Origin: JAEUQQ01 sp963697285
GTDB lineage: Bacteria; Acidobacteriota; Vicinamibacteria; Vicinamibacterales; JAFNAJ01
Length of the DNA stretch: 64,000 nt
Assembly (NCBI GenBank): GCA_963697285.1
Contig: CAVONI010000011.1
Span: 1,550,001-1,614,000, forward strand
Reading direction: 5' to 3'
Shown here: in pieces, positions 63,093-64,000 of the stretch
Numbering within the stretch: the first letter of the stretch is position 1
Layout: each line of letters begins with the position of its first letter
Translations under genes and position numbers: made by a program
Notes under the pieces: generated by a model
Seen by the model: only the letters and a program-made list of their open reading frames with translations
Told to the model about the DNA's origin: nothing
The model's database searches: none

Positions 63093-64000
63093 TCATCGGG
63101 CGAACAGCGCCAGACTGAATGCCGCGGCCATGGCTTCATTCCCGGCGTCGTTCGGATGAATGCGATCGCCGGGATCGAATTCCGCCCGCAAGCGTGCGGG
63201 TCTTGCCGGATCGCGAACGGCGGCGTCGAAGTCGACGACCGCGTCGAAGCGACCGCTGGTGCGGATCCACGTGTTTACGGCCTGGCGCGTCACCTCGCCC
63301 TGTTCCGTCGCGGTGAACTGCCCTTCCTGTGGGGTGAGCGTGGCGCCGATGACCTTGATGCCATGCGCCCGGCACCGCTCGATGATCTGCTCGTAACCGG
63401 CGATGAGTTCCTCTGGCGTCAGCGGGGGCGTGCCGAAGCGGCCGCGGAAGTTGATGTCGTTGATGCCGCCGAGGAGCACCAGCCATCGCACGCCCGGGCG
63501 CCCGAGAATGTCGCGGTCGAAGCGCGCCAGCATGCTGACGCCGGCGCCGCTCCTCAGGACCTGGTTCCCGGAGATGCCCTGGTTGACGACGCCGACGTGC
63601 TGCGTCCGCTTGTCGGCGGCCAGCCGTTTGGCGAGCAGCGACGGCCACGCGCGGTTCGCATCGACGGTGGTGGCGTAGCCATCGGTGATCGAGTCGCCGA
63701 GCGTGGCGATCGTGTACGCCTCGGGCGCGGCGACCACGTCGAGGCTCGAGAGCCAGAAGTACGACACGAACGTCGCGGCATCGGCGGGCATCGCGGGCGC
63801 CGCGGCGTGATTCCCCTTCGCGACGTAGGTGGTGCGGATGGCATGGCGGTGGATGGTCGGCGCTCCGGTGTCGTTCGGGACGTAGATCGAGACGGCCACG
63901 TCTGTCAGCGGCGCCACCGCGAGATCCACCGGATCGCTCAGCACCAACGCACCCGCCGGCACGGTGACCGATGGGCGGCCGTTGAACGTGAGCGGTCGAC
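63093..64000 (-). CDS. SGNH/GDSL hydrolase, partial (N-terminus beyond window)
   Basis: Reading frame open through the right edge (LTFNGRPSVTVPAGALVLS precedes the first in-window methionine-type codon). An N-terminal beta-rich domain (VPNDTGAPTIHRHAIRTTYV) precedes the SGNH catalytic domain: TIATLGDSITDGYATT (nucleophile), GVVNQGISGNQVLR, LVLLGGINDINF (Asn), and DRIHPNDAGNEAMA (Asp/His). Resembles secreted sugar-ester hydrolases. It ends 23 bp before the esterase start, so the two are likely one operon. Confidence 0.92.
   Translation of the reverse strand, partial: RPLTFNGRPSVTVPAGALVLSDPVDLAVAPLTDVAVSIYVPNDTGAPTIHRHAIRTTYVAKGNHAAAPAMPADAATFVSYFWLSSLDVVAAPEAYTIATLGDSITDGYATTVDANRAWPSLLAKRLAADKRTQHVGVVNQGISGNQVLRSGAGVSMLARFDRDILGRPGVRWLVLLGGINDINFRGRFGTPPLTPEELIAGYEQIIERCRAHGIKVIGATLTPQEGQFTATEQGEVTRQAVNTWIRTSGRFDAVVDFDAAVRDPARPARLRAEFDPGDRIHPNDAGNEAMAAAFSLALFAR

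Overview
This looks like a chromosomal window from a high-GC Acidobacteriota member, most likely a Vicinamibacteria/Luteitalea-type lineage. That is inferred from Oar-like TonB-dependent receptors with carboxypeptidase-regulatory N-termini, a MoxR/DUF58/VWA operon, an array of PEP-CTERM secreted proteins, DUF6526, and a HybOABC-type hydrogenase. There is no rRNA, CRISPR array, prophage or transposase gene here. The two tRNAs are His(GTG) and Arg(TCG).

Layout. 1-4.6 kb: end-truncated secreted protein, a secreted TPR protein and an Oar-like TonB receptor. 5-10.9 kb: CstA carbon-starvation transporter, an OmpR-type regulator with its membrane histidine kinase, and an exported fumarylacetoacetate-hydrolase-family protein. 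11.1-17 kb: a minus-strand operon with MoxR ATPase, DUF58, BatD-like, VWA and a small membrane protein, preceded by a CcmH-like protein. 17-21 kb: wHTH regulator, tRNA-His, a secreted unknown, DUF6526, a repeat block and TerC. 20.2-23.4 kb: divergent Ku and LigD (bacterial NHEJ). 23.6-32.2 kb: eight consecutive PEP-CTERM genes. Seven have a GG-N10-GC (TTGC at -12) sigma-54-like promoter, and six share a GGGCCGCC terminator stem. 32.4-34.7 kb: phosphotransferase plus acyl-CoA dehydrogenase. 35.1-43.4 kb: [NiFe]-hydrogenase operon with a TumE/TumA toxin-antitoxin pair, an epimerase and a hydrogenase maturation protease. 43.4-44.5 kb: Tat-lipoprotein Rieske protein and a VOC protein. 45.1-53.5 kb: a probable sucrose/fructose locus (GntR-LacI regulator, ROK fructokinase, Gfo/Idh oxidoreductase, sucrose phosphorylase, MFS permease, ceramidase-like hydrolase). 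53.9-64 kb: ester-degradation cluster (carboxylesterase, two paralogous alpha/beta esterases, two SGNH hydrolases, an Oar-like TonB receptor).

How the parts work together. The PEP-CTERM array looks like a co-regulated surface/EPS protein set whose exosortase lies elsewhere. The hydrogenase subunits form a periplasm-facing membrane uptake enzyme. In the sucrose locus, phosphorylase yields glucose-1-phosphate and fructose, and the ROK kinase could phosphorylate the fructose. The esterase cluster plus TonB receptor suggests uptake and de-esterification of a plant-type substrate.

Sequence quality. Six genes are interrupted, and every interruption can be repaired by removing single inserted bases (about 14 in total, nine of them between 49.5 and 52.6 kb). 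After correction each gene length is a multiple of three and matches its family. This pattern suggests residual sequencing insertions more than true gene decay, but it cannot be settled from the sequence alone. Two other loci (a PEP-CTERM tail near 32.3 kb and a hydrolase remnant near 46.4 kb) look like real remnants.
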